Assembly (NCBI GenBank): GCA_031288745.1
Contig: JAITQT010000087.1
Location: 1 to 9,853, forward strand
Length of the DNA: 9,853 nucleotides
Origin: Deltaproteobacteria bacterium
GTDB lineage: Bacteria > Desulfobacterota > Desulfarculia > Adiutricales > Adiutricaceae
Reading direction: 5' to 3'
This document shows positions 1 to 6,558 of the stretch, in pieces. Position numbers and translations under genes: made by a program. Each line of letters starts with the position of its first letter. Position 1 is the stretch's first letter. Below the pieces are notes generated by a model. The model had not been told where the DNA came from. It saw nothing but the letters and a program-made list of their open reading frames with translations, and made no database searches.

Positions 1-140
1 ACAAAGCGGCCCAAGCTGGGCATAGGCTCTTTAAAGGGAGTTGATAGAGTTAATAGAAAATAGTCTCCGCCCAGATTATCTAAACCTAACACGCTCGCCT
101 CCAAGGTCAAAGGCTCGATTGAAGGGCTAGGGATTGTCAC
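1..140 (-). CDS. PyrK-like dihydroorotate dehydrogenase electron-transfer subunit, N-terminal fragment (runs off left edge)
   Basis: An open frame of 46 codons starts at GTG (138-140) and continues past base 1. The GTG overlaps the pgeF stop as GTGA, which suggests translational coupling. A purine-rich stretch (GGTGGTGGA) lies just before it. The visible protein has the look of the first beta strands of a ferredoxin-reductase-type FAD domain: the segment GDYFLLTLSTP (residues 25-35) followed by PMPSLGRF (39-46) resembles the 'yrLtL..P....PGQF' start of PyrK and related oxidoreductase subunits. PyrK carries FAD and a 2Fe-2S cluster and passes electrons from PyrD to NAD+. Only the first sixth or so of such a protein is visible, and the cysteine cluster and NAD site lie outside. 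Another flavodoxin/ferredoxin-reductase family member is possible. Confidence 0.55.
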   Translation of the reverse strand, partial: MTIPSPSIEPLTLEASVLGLDNLGGDYFLLTLSTPFKEPMPSLGRF

Positions 141-895
141 TCCACCACCCCGCATAACAAGAGAAAGCGGTGAGTCTCTCCACGGCGGTGGCTGTAAAAA
201 TCAGGTGAACAACGGGTGCAGGGGGCCTTAAGGTCGATATTTTCCTCTTTAAGCCCAGCCCGTGTTAATTGACTTAATGATATAGACGGAAAATCAAACA
301 AAAAGTCCTCTTTACGCCCAAAAGACCAAAGATGAGGAGGAAATTCGCTTTGATAGTTTTTGTATTCGGCGCAGCAGGGACCTAGCGATGGGGCCCCTCT
401 AGCGATAAGGGCTTGGGGGTCGCAGCTGTAATAATTTATTAAGCGCTCTATCGTGTGCCCCAAAATATTTTGAACCGTGCCCCTCCAGCCGCTGTGAACT
501 AAGGCTAAAAGATTTTGTTTTGGGTCAAAGAGCATGATCCCTTGGCAGTCGCCCAATCTTAAGGCCAAGGCTTGATTGGGAAAGCCTATGATCGCGTCGT
601 ACCCGCTTAAGATCTCACTAGGCGAAGAGGGCTGATAGATTTGTCCTCTTTTGAGTTCTAAAATATCTCTTCCGTGGACTTGACCTATGGGCGAAGAAGG
701 GCCAAGGCCTAAGGCGGCTTCGGCTAGCCTAAAATTTTCGTAAATTTGCTCAGGGTTAACGTCCTTTGAGTATGAAAAAGTCATATCCCTACCTTTTGGT
801 CCGCCTCGGGCGAAGACGCCATGGCGAAGCTTGGGATAAGCCTCTAAACCCTCAAAGTAGTGATAGGTAAGGTTAAAGTTTACGACTTTTTTCAT
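137..895 (-). CDS. pgeF: Purine nucleoside phosphorylase / polyphenol oxidase family protein (PgeF, formerly laccase domain, YfiH)
   Basis: This is a 252-residue protein of the DUF152/multicopper-oxidase-like family, of usual length (about 240-260). The family's zinc-binding His-Cys-His triad is present: QVHG (His74), GDCQGI (Cys117) and HSGWRGT (His134). The downstream signatures SLGPCCAEY (170-178) and FYSHRRG near the C-terminus also fit. E. coli YfiH has been implicated in editing peptidoglycan precursors (UDP-MurNAc-L-Ser), and other members act on purine nucleosides; which activity applies here is not visible. The protein is cytoplasmic. The start is ATG 893-895; no strong Shine-Dalgarno is seen (GGTTCTTTAG precedes it). 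It follows yihY after a 191-bp spacer with a terminator, so it probably has its own promoter. Its TGA overlaps the GTG of the next, pyrK-like gene. Confidence 0.9.
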   Translation of the reverse strand: MKKVVNFNLTYHYFEGLEAYPKLRHGVFARGGPKGRDMTFSYSKDVNPEQIYENFRLAEAALGLGPSSPIGQVHGRDILELKRGQIYQPSSPSEILSGYDAIIGFPNQALALRLGDCQGIMLFDPKQNLLALVHSGWRGTVQNILGHTIERLINYYSCDPQALIARGAPSLGPCCAEYKNYQSEFPPHLWSFGRKEDFLFDFPSISLSQLTRAGLKEENIDLKAPCTRCSPDFYSHRRGETHRFLLLCGVVE

Positions 896-1063
896 CTAAA
901 GAACCAAAAATCTAAAGTCACATTTCTTCCAATAAGCCTTACGGTAAGAGGACTTTCTAGCATTGTCGTTTAAACTAAGCCCTTAAGCCATAGGCCAATA
1001 TTTAAACTAGCGGCTTTTAGTTTTTTTGGCTTAGCTCCCTTTGGCCTTAAAAGAGTAAGTCGG
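896..1063. promoter_or_regulatory. Spacer upstream of pgeF with paired TTTAAACTA direct repeats
   Basis: This spacer presumably carries the pgeF promoter, because a terminator closes the preceding operon. The 9-mer TTTAAACTA occurs at 969-977 and 1001-1009, 32 bp apart, about three helical turns. The first copy sits in the palindrome GTTTAAAC (968-975). I see no convincing -35/-10 pair. The repeats could be operator half-sites or chance in AT-rich DNA. Confidence 0.25.
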
Positions 1064-1090
1064 AAAAATTAGGCCCGGATAGGGTCCTAA
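1064..1090 (-). terminator. Intrinsic terminator of the PTS–rimI–ntrX–yihY operon
   Basis: Read on the minus strand, TTAGG, one bulged A, CCC, loop TATCC, GGG and CCTAA form a bulged 8-bp hairpin followed directly by a T-run (AAAAA at 1064-1068 on plus). The hairpin overlaps the yihY stop codon. Position and shape fit a Rho-independent terminator closing the operon before pgeF. Confidence 0.6.
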
Positions 1091-2256
1091 AGCGTTCCGT
1101 CTGTGGCTGGGAGAATTTTTTCCAAGGTAACAGATATTTTATCTCTATCTAGATTATTGGGGGCAATGGCCGGCACGAAGACTGGGCCGTCGTCGTTATC
1201 AGGGGCGGCCACGCGCAATATGAGCCCGGATTTTTGAAGGCAGTTAACGGCTTTCCCCAAATGAGGTAGCGGCGTTTTAAGGCGTTTGGCTAAGGTCAGC
1301 AAGCCAGTGCCTTTAGGTTCAGTAGGGTTTTGATAGGCTGCGGAAATCTCTTCAATCACTTTAACCGAGAGCTGCTTAAGTTCGAGCCAGGTGATAGGGA
1401 TTAAAATGGCCGAAACCTTAAGACCGCTTAAAAAAAAATCGGCCAGTCGTCTAGTAAATTCTCCGCCAAAAATAACGATGATCCAGCTGATGTAGAGCCA
1501 GACCATAAAGAGGGGGACCACGGCGAAGCTACCATAGATAGCGTTATAGCTAGTAATAGAAATAATTATTTTTAAATAGAATTTTTGAAAGGTTTGAAAG
1601 ATAAGACCGGTGATAAAGCCGCCGATGAGTCTTTCACGCCAGCCAATGAGCCCTCGGCTAAAATAGGCGTAGGTCCAACTGAGGATAAACCACCAAATTA
1701 GCACGGGAAATAGGACCATGATGGTGGTGTGGAGAGGCAAAACCTGAAATTGAGGAAATCGAGCGAAAAAAGTCTGGTTATCAATGCTAGCCAAAAAAAT
1801 ATTGACCGAACCGGCGGCTAAGAGAAAAAAAGGGATAATGAGCATGATGGTTAGATAGTCGGTGGCTCTACGGATGGCGTTTCGGTCGCTAAAATAGCCA
1901 AAAATTCTGGAAAAATTAATTTCTAGTTGCCACAATAGCCCATAAACCGACCAAAAGATAAAGGCAAGAGCGGAAAAAACTAGTATGGAACCGGAAAAGT
2001 TTTTGATTAAGTTTTCAGCAAAACCCATCAACAGCTTTAAAATTGCCTCTTGTCCGCCAAAGTTTTCTTTAAGCGATAAATATAGGGCTTCCTCAAGGCC
2101 TAGGCTTTTGGCAATGGCGAAACAGATGGCTAAGATAGGCACCACAGCCAAGGCCGAATAGTAGCTTAAGGCCGCAGCCAACAACGGCCAGTTAGTTAGG
2201 CCCGATTGGTCGATTCTTTTATAGAGGAAATAGACGTAATCAAACGGGTTTTTCAA
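1087..2256 (-). CDS. YihY/BrkB family inner-membrane protein with C-terminal cytoplasmic domain
   Basis: This is an integral membrane protein of about 389 residues. The family signature AAALSYYSALAVVP lies in the first membrane segment (residues 27-40). About five more hydrophobic segments follow to about residue 270. The family was once annotated as ribonuclease BN, but that activity belongs to ElaC/RbnZ; BrkB-like proteins have no settled function. The last 110 residues are soluble, and TGLLTLAKRLKTPLPHLGKAVNCLQKSGLIL reads like a winged-helix fold. That long tail is an extension beyond the smallest family members. Start choice: TTG at 2254-2256 sits 6 nt after AGGGGG and overlaps the upstream TGA as TTGA. 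The alternative TTG at 2260-2262 would abut the Shine-Dalgarno with no spacing. It is the last gene of the operon. Confidence 0.85.
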   Translation of the reverse strand: MKNPFDYVYFLYKRIDQSGLTNWPLLAAALSYYSALAVVPILAICFAIAKSLGLEEALYLSLKENFGGQEAILKLLMGFAENLIKNFSGSILVFSALAFIFWSVYGLLWQLEINFSRIFGYFSDRNAIRRATDYLTIMLIIPFFLLAAGSVNIFLASIDNQTFFARFPQFQVLPLHTTIMVLFPVLIWWFILSWTYAYFSRGLIGWRERLIGGFITGLIFQTFQKFYLKIIISITSYNAIYGSFAVVPLFMVWLYISWIIVIFGGEFTRRLADFFLSGLKVSAILIPITWLELKQLSVKVIEEISAAYQNPTEPKGTGLLTLAKRLKTPLPHLGKAVNCLQKSGLILRVAAPDNDDGPVFVPAIAPNNLDRDKISVTLEKILPATDGTL

Positions 2257-3722
2257 TGGCAACCCCCTGACCAGTTTTTATAACCTAAGGCCTTAAGTTT
2301 TTTATGCAGATTAGTTCTATCTAGCCCCACGGCCTCAGCTGTTTGAGTGACGTTATAGCCGTGAGCCTTAAGGTGCCAGGAAAAGTAACGCCTCTCGAAT
2401 TCGGCCTTGGCCTGACGATAGGGTAGGGTGATAAATTCGCTTTGGTCTTCACGGTTAAGGCCAAAATCAGAACTGGTTAGCTCCTGGGGAGATAAATCGT
2501 TTTCCCTATCGGATGCAGCACCGTTTTCAATTTCGCTTTCGCCATCGTTTTCAAGATCTATTGAAAAAAAACTCTCTTGGGTCGGGTCGGAATCGATTAT
2601 GGTCGAGCTGGTGGTAATGGCAAGCCTTTCGATAGTATTTTTAAGCTCTCTAACGTTTCCCGGCCAGGGTCTATTTTGAAGGCTTTCTAAAAAGGATGGA
2701 TCAAGGGTTTTAGGGCCTAAATTATTGGCGCTTAGGCAATCGTTTAAAAATTTAACAGCCAACTCGGGGATATCCTCACGTCTTTCCCTTAAGGGAGGCA
2801 CGGCTAAAGGGACCACATTTAAGCGATAGTAAAGATCGGCTCTAAAGCGGCCAGCGGCGATTTCGCGTTCGAGGTTTTTGTTACTAGCGCAAATAATGCG
2901 AGCGTCCACGGCTATGGTTTTAGTCCCTCCCACCCGTTCAAATTTTTGTTCTTGAATAATTCTTAAAATCTTCGATTGGGTCTTAAGGCTCATGTCGGCG
3001 ATTTCATCTAAAAATAAGGTCGAGTGGTTGGCCATGTCGAAGCGGCCCTGGCGACGACGGTCGGCCCCGGTGAAGGCCCCTTTTTCGTGGCCAAAGAGTT
3101 CGCTTTCAACTAGCTCTTCGGGAATAGCTGCGCAGTTAAGCTCGATCATGGGTCTATCGGCCCTTTGAGACAATTCGTGAATAGTGCGGGCCGCTAGCTC
3201 TTTACCCACTCCGTTTTCCCCGCTAATTAAGACTGAGGCCGGGGTGGGGGCGACCATTTTGATGGTGCGCATTAAGGCCTTCATGACCGGAGATGAGCCG
3301 ACCATAAAGTTAGGTTTACTTTTATTTTTAAGGATAAGGTTTTCAGTTTTTAATTTACGAAAACTCAAGGCCCTTTGAACGGCAATGAGAAGCTTGTCGG
3401 CTGAAAGGGGCTTTTCCAAAAAGTCGTAGGCCCCTTCATTAACCGCTTTGATAGCCGTCTCAATGTTTCCATGGCCAGAAATAACCACCACCGGTACCTG
3501 AGGGTATTCGTCGCGTATTTTAGCTAAGACCTCAAAGCCCTGTTCGTAACCGCACATCCAAAGGTCAAGTAAAACCATGCCCGGGGCCGCGTCTTCTAAC
3601 CTCTCTAAGGCTTCCGTGCCCGAGGAGGCCTGAGAGATTAAATAGCCCTCATCAGCTAAGATTCCGCCTAAAGTTAGCCTAATATCTTTTTCGTCGTCAA
3701 CGATTAATATGGCTTCGGGCAT
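2253..3722 (-). CDS. NtrX-like sigma-54-dependent response regulator
   Basis: This 489-residue regulator has three parts. The receiver domain (about 1-120) has phospho-acceptor Asp53 in VLLDLWMCG, the acidic pair Asp9/Asp10, and Lys104. The AAA+ domain (about 138-375) has Walker A GENGVGKE (168-175), the sigma-54 loop GAFTGA (215-220), Walker B LFLDEI (236-241), the arginine-containing FRADLYYRLNV (293-303) and WPGNVREL (353-360). The C-terminal Fis-type helix-turn-helix (about 454-480) includes LDRTNLHKKLKALG, typical of NtrX. An acidic, low-complexity linker (about 381-430) separates AAA+ and DNA-binding parts. Such proteins remodel RNA polymerase–sigma-54 at -24/-12 promoters. No partner kinase (NtrY-like) is present in the window. 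It overlaps rimI by one base (TAATG), with AGGT about 8 nt upstream. Target genes are unknown. Confidence 0.9.
   Translation of the reverse strand: MPEAILIVDDEKDIRLTLGGILADEGYLISQASSGTEALERLEDAAPGMVLLDLWMCGYEQGFEVLAKIRDEYPQVPVVVISGHGNIETAIKAVNEGAYDFLEKPLSADKLLIAVQRALSFRKLKTENLILKNKSKPNFMVGSSPVMKALMRTIKMVAPTPASVLISGENGVGKELAARTIHELSQRADRPMIELNCAAIPEELVESELFGHEKGAFTGADRRRQGRFDMANHSTLFLDEIADMSLKTQSKILRIIQEQKFERVGGTKTIAVDARIICASNKNLEREIAAGRFRADLYYRLNVVPLAVPPLRERREDIPELAVKFLNDCLSANNLGPKTLDPSFLESLQNRPWPGNVRELKNTIERLAITTSSTIIDSDPTQESFFSIDLENDGESEIENGAASDRENDLSPQELTSSDFGLNREDQSEFITLPYRQAKAEFERRYFSWHLKAHGYNVTQTAEAVGLDRTNLHKKLKALGYKNWSGGCH
2263..2268 (-). promoter_or_regulatory. Shine-Dalgarno that decides the yihY start
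   Basis: AGGGGG on the minus strand lies 6 nt before TTG 2256-2254 but directly abuts TTG 2262-2260. Normal spacing therefore favours the downstream TTG, which also gives a 4-nt stop/start overlap (TTGA) with the regulator gene. Confidence 0.6.
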
Positions 3723-4240
3723 TACATAGACCTTTTAGGTGGGCGTTTACGATTAGGTAGGTTAAGTCTCATAACTAAGGCGTCCTCGCCGTTTTGGTAA
3801 TAACCCTTTCTTACTCCGCTTAAACGATAACCAAAACCTTGGTAAAGCTTTTGGGCGGGGAGGTTATTTTCTCGGCACTCTAAAAAAAAGTTTCGGCAGC
3901 CGGCTTCAGACGATACTTTTATCATAACTTTCATTAGCCGTGAGCCCAGGCCTCGCCTCTGAAATAGAGGGTCCACGGCTAAATTTAGCAAATGGTTTTC
4001 TGGAGGAATTAACCAAAAAAAGATCATGGCCGCTAGATTCTGCCCCTCGAAAAGGCCAAAGGCAACAGAAAAATCAGCCTCAAATTCCGAAATAAACGAC
4101 TCGCACGTCCAGGGATCTGGGTGGCATAGGCCTTCTAACCTAGAGACTTCAGCTAGGTGGGCGCTATTTAAGCGCAAGAGATATAAACTTTGCGGATCCG
4201 TTGAGCTTATAAGCGAATCACCCTGCTCAGAATCGTTCAT
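3722..4240 (-). CDS. rimI: GNAT acetyltransferase, RimI family (ribosomal protein S18 N-terminal acetyltransferase-like)
   Basis: This 172-residue GNAT enzyme carries the acetyl-CoA pyrophosphate loop QRRGLGSRLM (94-103) after the LNLAVDP strand. It also has the RimI-like block LECRENNLPAQKLYQGFGY (120-138), which contains the equivalents of the catalytic Glu (E121) and Tyr (Y133). RimI acetylates the N-terminal alanine of ribosomal protein S18 in E. coli; other bacterial RimI proteins are broader. The GNAT core begins near residue 19, so about 18 N-terminal residues are extra and the C-terminus ends in a basic tail (NRKRPPKR). The ATG (4238-4240) has no clear Shine-Dalgarno and lies 3 nt after the EIIC stop, so coupled translation or a later non-ATG start is possible. 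It overlaps the regulator by TAATG. Confidence 0.85.
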   Translation of the reverse strand: MNDSEQGDSLISSTDPQSLYLLRLNSAHLAEVSRLEGLCHPDPWTCESFISEFEADFSVAFGLFEGQNLAAMIFFWLIPPENHLLNLAVDPLFQRRGLGSRLMKVMIKVSSEAGCRNFFLECRENNLPAQKLYQGFGYRLSGVRKGYYQNGEDALVMRLNLPNRKRPPKRSM

Positions 4241-4243
4241 AAT

Positions 4244-4948
4244 TTAATTCGTCTTGAGCCAAAAGAGCGTTAAAGTAGCCATAATAGCGACTGAAAAGCT
4301 CGGCAGTTCTTTTAGTTTTAGGTTGGCCAGCATAAAGGAAAGGCCACACAGAGGCATGAGCGGGGCCAGGCGGTCGGCGATTAAAATCACGGCCGGGCCT
4401 AGTAAAGAAAAAACTAGGGTTATAATTAGCGCCAAGGCAAAAGAGCTTATTGCTATAAAGGCTGCGGAGAGTAAAAGAGTCAAAGGCAGGGCCGAGAGGT
4501 TAAGTGAAAAAAGGTCTAACCTAGCCCCAGAAGTCAAAGAGTTTTTGATCCTATCTATCTTCTTAACCGCTTTCCCTCTGTTTAGGGCATCTAATACAGC
4601 GGCCAGATGGCTCAATGGAGGTAAGGCAGCGAAAGCTAGAACTAAAAGACCATCGCCAGAGCTTGGGGGAGCTTTAAAGCCCATAACGTTTAAGAGGGCC
4701 AAAGAGCAAAGGCTGGAGCTAACGGCTAGAGAGCCGTTGGGTAAAAGAGCTCCACCTAAAGGGGAACGAGAGAGAAAAATAAGCTCGGCCCAAAGCCCTA
4801 AGGTTAAGCCCTCCTGAGGTAAGCCAGCGGCTAAGCCCACCAATAGTCCGGTCGGCAAAGGCCTTGAAATCATGGTTTGAGCGCAGGCTTGTCGGTCGAA
4901 ATTAATGATTGAACCTAGGAGTAAAGATAAATAAAAAAAAAATAGCAT
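4244..4948 (-). CDS. PTS mannose/fructose/sorbose family EIIC membrane component
   Basis: This strongly hydrophobic protein of 234 residues has the EIIC-Man pattern: an N-terminal membrane helix, then NFDRQACAQTMISRP (16-30), a glycine-rich segment with EL at 55-56, and GGALLPNGSLA (65-75). It is shorter than typical ManY/AgaC proteins (about 250-265). In classic systems EIIC forms the sugar channel together with EIID. No EIID gene follows here; the next gene is rimI. The start ATG is 3 nt after the EIIB stop, with only a weak TTGAG upstream, so it is probably coupled to EIIB translation. Without EIID its transport function is uncertain, and the sugar cannot be told from sequence. Confidence 0.85.
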   Translation of the reverse strand: MLFFFYLSLLLGSIINFDRQACAQTMISRPLPTGLLVGLAAGLPQEGLTLGLWAELIFLSRSPLGGALLPNGSLAVSSSLCSLALLNVMGFKAPPSSGDGLLVLAFAALPPLSHLAAVLDALNRGKAVKKIDRIKNSLTSGARLDLFSLNLSALPLTLLLSAAFIAISSFALALIITLVFSLLGPAVILIADRLAPLMPLCGLSFMLANLKLKELPSFSVAIMATLTLFWLKTN

Positions 4949-4951
4949 AAC

Positions 4952-5443
4952 TCAAGTAATCTTAGGAGGTTTAAAGGGCACGGGGTATTCGGCCGGAATA
5001 GATTGCAAAAACAAGCGCAGGCCCCCTTCGGCTAGACTACTCAAATGGAGCAAATCGTCTGAATTAGCAAAAAAACTTTTCGATAGGGCCTGGCACTGAG
5101 TAGTGGGCATATAGGTTTGATTGCCGAGATTTAGGCTCTCTAACTTAAGGCCGTGATTTTTTATGGCCCCGACGGCGGACTCGACGTTGCGAAACAAGAT
5201 TAACAATTTTTCGGGGCTATTTTGACGAGCTTTCAGTAAATCTTGTAATTCGGCCGCCGCAGCGAAGGTGGTTTTTTTTACTCGGGCCGGGACCCCTGAG
5301 CACATAATAACCTGAGTAAAGTCGTCGTTGCGTAATTCATCGTCGACCACAATGATTTCGTCAATTTGAAGGTGCGGCACCCAAGCCACTGTTACTTGAC
5401 CGTGGATTAATTTTTGGTCTATGCGGGCTAAGGTCACCGGCAT
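4952..5443 (-). CDS. PTS mannose/fructose/sorbose family EIIB component
   Basis: This 163-residue cytoplasmic protein has the EIIB-Man active-site signature RIDQKLIHGQVTVAW (7-21), with phospho-acceptor His14. It also has the VVDDELRND segment and matches the family's usual length (about 155-165). It would accept phosphate from EIIA His9 and pass it to the sugar carried by the membrane complex. The ATG at 5441-5443 follows a good Shine-Dalgarno (GAGGT, 4 nt away). It is 66 nt from the EIIA stop, the widest gap inside this operon, and 3 nt from EIIC. The catalytic residue is intact, so the phosphorelay is chemically possible. Confidence 0.92.
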   Translation of the reverse strand: MPVTLARIDQKLIHGQVTVAWVPHLQIDEIIVVDDELRNDDFTQVIMCSGVPARVKKTTFAAAAELQDLLKARQNSPEKLLILFRNVESAVGAIKNHGLKLESLNLGNQTYMPTTQCQALSKSFFANSDDLLHLSSLAEGGLRLFLQSIPAEYPVPFKPPKIT

Positions 5444-5509
5444 GTAGACCTCACTTCTTGCTCGCTAAGCCAAGAGCGGCTAGACGATAATTGAAACAAC
5501 AAGGTAGAA

Positions 5510-5926
5510 TCATTTAGAGGGCCGTCGTTTTAGCATATCGCCGGCCATGTTAATGGCCTTGCGAGAATAGTCTCTAGAGTCGAGGGCCAACTCGCTAAGA
5601 GTTCTTTCCGGTTTAACGCGCAATTGAAGGACTCTAAGCAGCATCGGTAAATTTGCTCCTGTAAGGACCTCCACTCGTTCTTCTTCTAGAAAAGAAAGGC
5701 TTATGTTGGAGGGGGTGCCTCCGAACATATCGGTTAAAATCAAAACCCCTTGCCCTTCATCCTGGGCCTTTATGGCCGTTTCAACCAACTGCCGAAGAAA
5801 ATCCGGGTTTAGGCTTATTTCGATGGAAACCGTCGAGCACTTAGATTGACCGCCGACGATCAATTCCGCCGTCTTAAGAAGCTCGAGACCCAACTGGCCG
5901 TGGGTTACGATAATTACGCCTATCAC
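5510..5926 (-). CDS. PTS mannose family EIIA component (ManX N-terminal-like)
   Basis: This 138-residue stand-alone EIIA-Man domain has the phospho-acceptor His9 in VIIVTHGQLG and the conserved DMFGGTPSN loop (66-74). The start is GTG (5924-5926), supported by AGAGGA about 5 nt upstream. EIIA takes phosphate from HPr and hands it to EIIB. Here EIIA and EIIB are separate proteins, unlike E. coli ManX, where they are fused. It is the first gene of the operon EIIA–EIIB–EIIC–rimI–ntrX-like–yihY. It lies downstream of rapZ, its usual neighbour in Desulfobacterota, but the two are separated by about 1 kb of repeat-rich DNA, so it needs its own promoter. Confidence 0.92.
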   Translation of the reverse strand: MIGVIIVTHGQLGLELLKTAELIVGGQSKCSTVSIEISLNPDFLRQLVETAIKAQDEGQGVLILTDMFGGTPSNISLSFLEEERVEVLTGANLPMLLRVLQLRVKPERTLSELALDSRDYSRKAINMAGDMLKRRPSK

Positions 5927-6009
5927 TAAAGTCCTCTATTTTAAAAGCTCCGGTCGCAGCTAGGCAGGGAGACGATTTAAAGGCCTAAAACAAGCCGGAA
6001 AAAAAACGC

Positions 6010-6054
6010 TATACTTATTTTATCACATTTAAATAAATTTCAGGAATAAGTATA
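6010..6054. promoter_or_regulatory. 10-bp inverted repeat upstream of the PTS operon, possible promoter/operator
   Basis: TATACTTATT (6010-6019) and AATAAGTATA (6045-6054) are perfect inverted repeats separated by 25 bp, about 85 bp before the EIIA start. On the minus strand the interval contains TGATAAAAT, which resembles an extended -10 box; no good -35 is seen. The arms could be operator half-sites around a promoter. This is inference from position and symmetry only. Confidence 0.3.
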
Positions 6055-6106
6055 AATTATCTCAGGCTATAGGGTATGTCAAGACCAAAAAAATAAAAAA
6101 AATTTA

Positions 6107-6122
6107 TGTGTCAGTCCACAAT
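6107..6122 (+). repeat. Solo end-like remnant of the TGTGTC repeat family
   Basis: TGTGTCAGTCCACAAT matches the first 16 bases of copy C (TGTGTCAGTTCACAAA) at 14 of 16 positions, and the AT-rich sequence to its left is also similar. The following bases do not match the element body and no second end is seen nearby. It may be an orphan end, a remnant, or an end of a related element. Confidence 0.35.
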
Positions 6123-6224
6123 AGAAATGACCTGTACTTAAGCCTCATTAAGAACGTTCAAATTAGAGAGCGGACAAGAGGAAATACAGATAATTAAAAA
6201 AACGACCTAGGGGCCGTTATGTCA

Positions 6225-6313
6225 ACTACCACCAGCTAAAGCTGGTGGCTTTAAATTGCGGCTAAAGCCGCTTGAGAAGAACTTCATCAACTACCGCCGA
6301 CTAATGTCGGCGG
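6225..6313. repeat. Cluster of three perfect short hairpins with TAAA/TAAT loops
   Basis: Three hairpins occur in tandem: CCACCAGC-TAAA-GCTGGTGG (6229-6248), GCGGC-TAAA-GCCGC (6258-6271) and CCGCCGAC-TAAT-GTCGGCGG (6294-6313). The first and third are each preceded by TCAACTACC, so they are repeat units with differing arms but preserved pairing. Four-base-loop imperfect repeats of this kind resemble subterminal hairpins of IS200/IS605-type elements or REP/PATE-like repeats. No TnpA or TnpB gene is present. Confidence 0.5.
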
Positions 6314-6332
6314 TCTAGAATACTTTATTTAG

Positions 6333-6390
6333 AGAGTGAAGGTGTATTAAAAAGACGCTATGTGGGCCATGTACGTATTCACTCTTTTTT
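6333..6390 (+). terminator. Terminator-like inverted repeat with T-run (plus strand), doubtful
   Basis: AGAGTGAA (6333-6340) and TTCACTCT (6378-6385) pair perfectly and are followed by TTTTT. The 37-nt loop is long for an intrinsic terminator, and no plus-strand gene lies upstream. It might end a short transcript across the hairpin cluster, or be chance. Confidence 0.2.
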
Positions 6391-6490
6391 CCCTCTTTAC
6401 TTTACTCTCAATGTGGAATTCTTTCCAAGCCATTTTTTCCTTAAATAGCCTACCTAACGTCAAGGAAAGTTCTTGCCATTCTCGCCACTC

Positions 6491-6529
6491 TACCAACCCC
6501 CCACCCCTTCGGGGCAGGGGGGTTAGGTA
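6491..6529. repeat. Long GC-rich hairpin
   Basis: AACCCCCC, A, CCCC, loop TTC, GGGG, CA and GGGGGGTT form a 12-bp near-perfect stem. Outer TACC/GGTA extends it by 4 bp past a bulged A. The downstream GTTAGGTAG (6522-6530) also complements CTACCTAAC at 6450-6458, so an alternative fold exists. The right arm is not followed by a T-run, so it is not a typical terminator. It resembles intergenic extragenic palindromes. Confidence 0.5.
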
Positions 6530-6558
6530 GACCTTTACGTAAAGAAGAAATGCTAAAG

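Noticed and set aside
2428..2679. Plus-strand open frame of 83 codons antisense to the regulator gene
   Set aside because: It lies wholly opposite a well-supported gene, is Ser/Leu-rich without domain features, and has no upstream ribosome site; it is a shadow frame.
4254..4817. Plus-strand open frame of 187 codons antisense to EIIC
   Set aside because: Its Lys/Ala/Arg-rich composition is the mirror of a hydrophobic EIIC gene. EIIC has clear family motifs, so this frame is a shadow.
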